Assembly (NCBI RefSeq): GCF_028476545.1
Contig: NW_026732693.1
Coordinates: 124,001 to 188,000, forward strand
DNA from: Physella acuta
Taxonomy: Eukaryota; Mollusca; Gastropoda; Physidae
DNA length: 64,000 nt
Direction of reading: 5' to 3'
A model generated the notes under the pieces. The model did not search any database. It had not been told where the DNA came from and worked only from the letters and a program-made list of their open reading frames with translations. The position numbers were made by a program, and so were the translations under genes. Positions 59,072 through 64,000 of the stretch are shown piece by piece (position 1 is the first letter of the stretch; the number at the start of each line of letters is the position of its first letter).

Positions 59072-61827
59072 GATCCAGGTAAAATCTTAGTTTAGCGTCG
59101 TAAATTCGGCCAAAACTAGTAATGTGGGAGAGAGTGAATTAATGAATATGTCATTAAATATGAGTATATTTTCGCATATTTTGATAAAATATCATAGATA
59201 ATTGAATAATAGATCACCATTGATGGTTAAATCAATTTAAATATCCTGAAATTAATTTTTATCAACCCTGTTCGAGATAGTAAATTTGCTATTAAAAACA
59301 GCAGCCATCTTAAGAAAATGTTATTGAGAGTAGCTTCCCTTTAATTTCTATTCATATGAAAATGTATTTAAATATGATCGTCTTGTTGTGTAGTCCGTAT
59401 TACAAAGCATTTTTTTTTAAATGTGAATTTCCTAACAAACAACTTTATTAATTCTAGAAGCATTGTGAGATGCAACTTGTATCCATGTATTAAATCACGT
59501 TTTTTTTTTTACTAATGTTTATTTGATCTTACTATTACTAAATATTTGTGAGTTTTTTCTTATTGTTTGAATGTTCACTATTTCATTTCAGGTTTTTCTT
59601 TTCATCAATTAGTAATTCTATCGTAACTTATGACATATTTTTTTTACTTCTCTTTACCTTAATTAAACCCCAACCTCCGTCATATTTTTGTCGTCAATGT
59701 CACAACAAGTCATTATGTAAAAAATTACGCTTCACTCTGCCTTATCTAAGATAAATAATGTCACATATGATTTGCTACGGGAGTGAGTGAAGATTTGTGA
59801 CGTCAACTCAGGCGGCTTTGCAATTTATGACGTGTCGGTCTCATGAAGGGAGGTGAACGGGGAAAAATACCTAGGTGGTTGATGGATAACCTCTATAATG
59901 CTTTGTTCAATCAAAATAACGATAAATAAGCATTAGTATACGTATACCTTGCTTAAAACGAATCATCAAATGTTGCAAGCCTGCTAGTTTAAGACATTCG
60001 GCAAAACGGCCGCAACACATTATCCCCGTCAAAAAGGCTTGCCACCAAATGCCTGCCGACGAATAAGCCGCGTCTAATTCTGGGCGTTAGGAATACGGCC
60101 ATTAGCATGGGCCGCGTTAGAGCACCAGTAGGCTATCGCGCTTTGTAAGATGACGTAAATACTTAAATTCAATTTCGCTAAACTGCGCGAAAATTTAGTA
60201 ATGTTCCATCGTTTGAGGAAATTTATTTTCTCGGACTTAAATTGAAATATCATGTTGACTGTCTGGCTCTTAATTTTCGAATATCACTTTTAATGTATCA
60301 AGATTCAGAACTATAATTTACTTTAATAAGTGTCATCTTATCGTTTATTGTGGTTTTTGTAAAGCGCAGGGCAGCTTCAAAATCGGACGGCCATCCTGTT
60401 TTCACCAAGCTTCTTTTGGAGCTAGTTCTATACGGTGAGAGCTAAGTTAATACATTTTTAAAGGGCCGAAAGTTTCAAGACAGCAAGCTTGCAGAAATAA
60501 TTACGTACGTTTAAATGGACGAGTGATAGATGTGTTTAATGAACACCAACTTATGTAATCAAATTAATCGTCGCAAAAGCGTCAAAAAGGCAGTGCTTGT
60601 TGTTTTTTTTTTCTATAAAATTAGCCTAACGGTCGGCGGTACCGCTACATGACGTCACGTGCGAGCGTTAACTCGGTGACGATGTGCTAAGTGGGGGAAT
60701 GAAAAAGGTGGGGTTCAAGAAATGCGAATCGGCAAGCTTTTTACATTTCTTGACTCCTTCTTAATAGTTCTTTCGTCCCCACTGAGAAAATGGATCACCA
60801 ATGAATGACGCGTCATACTTCTACAGCTGGTCTTTCTCCCACAACCATCCCGTTTTCACGAAAAAAAAAAAAAAACCCGACCCGTCTGCAAAATCACATC
60901 GCTGAGTTCTATTCAACCTCTCCCCACCACAAATCACAATTTCTATCTGAAACAATATGTTCATATGTTTGCTCTGTAATAATGCACGCTGTCATTACTA
61001 TCTTAAGAGCTACGTCATTTATGAGCGATCTAATATTGATTTGCTTACTGCAAATAAAGTGTTCAAAAGTTCGACCTCCCAACAATTGTTGTGGTCTTGG
61101 ATTAAGTCTGATAAGTCTGATTTTTTTTGACGATTTTTACCCCCCCCCCTCCGTCACACGTCATCAGAAAAAGCCAACCCCCCCCACCCCCTAAAAGGAC
61201 GTCACACCTCAGCCTACAACCCCCCTCAAAATTGCAGTTGAATTTTTTTTAAACAGCTATATTTTTCCAAAATCTTGTCTGAACTCTGTCAAAATAGAGT
61301 ATTTTAATCAATTGTTATTACAATGTATTAAAACTGTTTTTTAAAACGCAAAATAACGTCTAAAATTCGTTTTCTAACATTGCTTTTTTAAAATGCAAAA
61401 GTGTGACGTCGCACCATCTAAACCTCCCCCTCATCACAAACGTCACAAAATTACGGACCCCCCTCCCCCCTACGAGTGTGACGTCATTTATGGACGACCA
61501 CGGGATATATTAAAGCAATACAAAACAATCTTATTAAACCACAAAATCAACACAAAAGACATGCGAATAGACAATTTATTGTTTTTAAAACATGGCCGCT
61601 GCTTGTGTTTACTCATTGTTGTCTCGAACGGAGTAGTTTAAAGTTTATTCCAGGATATTTATGACTGATTTGGTCTTGGATTGTGATTTGTTATTCAATT
61701 ATCTGTTATATTATGTAAAATATGACATAAATATGGCCAAATGAAAGAAATATTCATTAGTTACCTTCATCGCACATTACTAGCTACGTTGGAATTTACG
61801 ACGCTAAACTAAGATTTTACCTAGATC
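59072..61827. mobile_element. 2.76 kb element with long terminal inverted repeats
   Basis: The left end AGGTAAAATCTTAGTTTAGC then GTCGTAAATTC (59078-59108) is inverted at 61791-61821, and similarity continues inwards through ACTAGTAATGTG and TTAATGAATAT for about 90 bp. No transposase or other protein is recognised inside. The centre includes a CG-rich block (59990-60150) and remnants of the GTGTGACGTCATTTATGGAC MITE family (61400-61505). No target duplication could be fixed because the outer flanks are the common TAGATC motif. Family unknown. Confidence 0.6.
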
Positions 61828-63327
61828 CATCTTAATTGTATAAAAAACAAATTGGAGTTTTAAGAGAGACACAATTTTTCAATAAGGCCAGTAGATCTAT
61901 AATAGATTAATAGCACAGAGATCTATCTAGATGTATTTCTAGCAGTAAAAATCTTAAACGTAAGTCTTCAAAATAAAAGAGTTACATATCTTGGTCATCC
62001 TAAAAAACAAAACAAAATATCACTTCCGACTCAGATTCAGGATTCTATGTCGTCTAGGAACTGTTGTTGAGTCAAAAGTACTAAGTAGGCAACTTACTAA
62101 TCATTATTTACTTTTAATTTTATAACTTAAAAAGGCCAGTTTAGTCTATTAAACAAATTAAACATCACCAGTATACAAGGCCTAGCTCTAGTAGCTGGGG
62201 GCCTACTTGATATTTTATTTATTTATTATTTAGGCCCCCTATTTAAAAATTAATAAAATTAAAAATTATTAAAATTTAAAATAGATCTAGAAATCTAGAT
62301 CTAGAATTATTAGATCTATCTAATATTCAAAATAGTATGATCTAATCATATCTAATCTCTAGTAATCTAGTGACAATCTACTCGAAGTCGATTTACAATT
62401 TTAATGAATTTTAGTTATACTTTTAGTAACAAGTTAACAAAACAATACAGATTGTAACGGTAAACGACTGTGTAACGGAGTGTAACGCGACTGTGCTACA
62501 CTACTGACTACTACACTGAACTACATTATATCTAAACTACACACACTCACTACACCTGTGACACAGTACAGTACACTCAGAGTACACTGTACACAGAGAA
62601 CAGGTGTACAGTAGTGTACAATGTCAATGTACACTAATGTACACTTACTTAGTGCAGTTACGCTTCTAGATCTACCTACACTACACTCGACTACACCAAG
62701 TTACATTTACAATTACAATGATTAGGCCTAGTCTACATAAAACCGCCTACATACATGTGAAACCCCAATATAAAAACAGCCTAAACTTATAGGCCTAGTA
62801 TGATTGTATTAAGTATAGCATCAGAATATTCTGGAACTGTTTATTTGGTACTGTATAATTTTCAGAAGTAAACATTGAGGACTTAAACAACATTTTATTT
62901 AAAGTAGGTCTATACAGAATTAAAAACTTGTTTTTTATTCTCACTACTAGACGCTACTTATATTAATATTAGACTAATTAATAGGTGTTGTAAATTTGGT
63001 ATTGACTATTTGTAGGCATTCGATTGTTTATTTGGGCATTGTTTATAGAAAAGAAAATGAAAACCCAAAATCACAAATTTACCAACAAACAATAAACTTT
63101 TTAAAGGAGGTAAACTGAATACCAATGAGTAAGACAAAAGACAAGTATAACTTTCTTGAATAATACTGAAGATAGTTAAATTATCTTATACATTAATGTT
63201 AAATTATATAGGCCTACTTTAATTTAGTATTGTTGTTAAAAACAATAGGCATACATCAATTTTGGTCTCATAAAATCAATAGTACTCCACTGACTAAAGA
63301 TAATTTCCTTCAGCAGAAACCTTAACC
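61828..63327. promoter_or_regulatory. Upstream region of the MFSD4-like gene
   Basis: AT-rich DNA with TAGATC clusters near 62285 and a GTACAC-rich stretch (62570-62650) with TGTACA palindromes. TTTCCTTCAG|CAG near 63306-63316 could be an acceptor just before the coding start, suggesting an untranslated exon upstream. Confidence 0.4.
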
Positions 63328-64000
63328 ATGATGGAAGAAGAAGAAGACACCCTGTTTGACCAAGAGACTCTGTTAGGGGATAAAGAAATTGCTTTCAATG
63401 AAAAAGCTTTATGGATGAGACGAATAATGAAAACCCTTGCTTTGACTATGTCATTTTTTTGCCTGGTAAGCAATAATATAAGTTTTTATAATTACAATCT
63501 GGCTCAATTAATAAGTCATAAGAATGGATAGAGTAGGTAGCCACACACTGCAACATGGTTTTCAAGCTTCATTAATATTTGGCAGCATAAAAACACTTTT
63601 CCTTAAGTGATACTTGCTTGTTAGAGTTTTAAAAGATGTATTGTGTCGGTTTGTATTCTTTTTTCTCAAGTTTGTTTACTTTTTCAATATTTAACTTTGG
63701 TCGAATTTTTAAAAATTTGCCAAATAAGATCCCAGGGCAGATAATTTAGAGTTCCCCTGTTAATTTTATGTTGGCATTATGAAAAGATAGTGTGGTTAGC
63801 ACTATACCTAGCCACCTTTATTTTCCCTAACGTGAGTTAGATACCCATCAGTATTTAAACAAATAATTTACATGGATCCTGTACTGCCGCCCCTGGTGCC
63901 TTAGCAATGACACTATTTTATATGTTTTACAGGGACTGTGTATTGCCATCCCTGGAGTTAATGTGATAACACTATATGTTTTACAGGGACTGTGTATTGC
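63328..64000 (+). CDS. Probable MFSD4-like major facilitator transporter, first exon(s)
   Basis: Exon 1, 63328-63465, reads MMEEEEDTLFDQETLLGDKE, then a charged stretch with FNEKALWMRRIMK, then TLALTMSFFCL, and ends at the donor CTG|GTAAGC in phase 0. The next acceptor (63932) adds GLCIAIPG. This gives an acidic cytosolic N-terminus followed by a first membrane helix with the GLCIA.G pattern of MFSD4A/MFSD4B (the latter also called sodium-dependent glucose transporter 1), members of the major facilitator superfamily. Only about 60 residues are visible, so the family call is tentative and no substrate is implied. The acceptor is tandemly duplicated, and which copy is used cannot be decided here. 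Confidence 0.45.
63783..63860 (-). mobile_element. SINE family 2 fragment
   Basis: GATAGTGTGGTTAGCACTAT, CCTAGCCACCTTTA and GAGTTAGATACCCATCAG are the reverse complement of the family body at 57224-57471. Confidence 0.65.
63880..64000 (+). repeat. Acceptor-site tandem duplication at the right edge
   Basis: A 54-bp unit contains ACTATATGTTTTACAG then GGACTGTGTATTGC. It is present at 63933-63986, repeated from 63987 to the edge, and preceded by a decayed copy from about 63880 (GTACTGCCGCCCCTGG). It includes a 3' splice site and the start of the following exon. The unit is 18 codons long and open in frame. Confidence 0.85.

Noticed and set aside
59548-61641. Short ORFs inside the long-TIR element as a transposase
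   Set aside because: None shows a transposase motif such as a DDE/D arrangement, zinc finger or conserved block that I could identify.

Overview
This window is animal nuclear DNA, most likely from a gastropod mollusc (a heterobranch snail or slug). Genes have many short exons with GT-AG introns, intergenic DNA is AT-rich and full of TAGATC and TAGGCCTA motifs, and there are dense miniature DNA transposons, tRNA-derived SINEs and minisatellites. The organism assignment is inference; the gene identities come from translating exons and comparing them with remembered human proteins.

Layout. (1) 1-4433, minus: first two coding exons of a PLEKHA5/6/7-like WW-domain gene whose 3' part lies off the left edge. 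(2) 6109-23680, plus: a complete 34-exon NUP160 gene (Y-complex nucleoporin), head-to-head with the first gene across a 1.7 kb divergent promoter region. (3) 24755-28072, minus: a complete nine-exon bHLH transcription factor, TCFL5-like, tail-to-tail with NUP160. (4) About 28.1-43.3 kb: gene-poor DNA made of hAT-like MITEs with visible 8-bp target duplications, two blocks of a 28-bp minisatellite split by a duplicated segment, perfect or near-perfect hairpins, SINEs and poly(C)/poly(G) tracts. (5) 48941-54113, plus (possibly with an alternative first exon at 43322): a GC-rich gene ending in an NHL-type beta-propeller. (6) 56063-58823, minus: a complete four-exon nurim (NRM) gene. (7) 59072-61827: a 2.76 kb element with long inverted repeats and no convincing ORF. 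(8) 63328 to the right edge, plus: the first exon of a probable MFSD4-like major facilitator transporter.

The most unusual pattern is that tandem repeats repeatedly grow from exon-intron junctions. In NUP160, intron 13 opens with about 30 copies of a unit carrying its 5' splice site, and intron 14 closes with about 23 copies of a 39-bp unit carrying its 3' splice site plus the first bases of exon 15. Smaller duplications of splice junctions occur in NUP160 introns 16 and 19, nurim intron 3 and the MFSD4-like intron at the right edge. Six junctions in three genes are affected, giving decoy splice sites that mostly lead straight to in-frame stops. One base of phase conflict at NUP160 intron 8 suggests a homopolymer error or an allele with a frameshift.

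Functionally, two genes encode nuclear-envelope components (NUP160 and nurim), but no operon-like or pathway linkage can be claimed.
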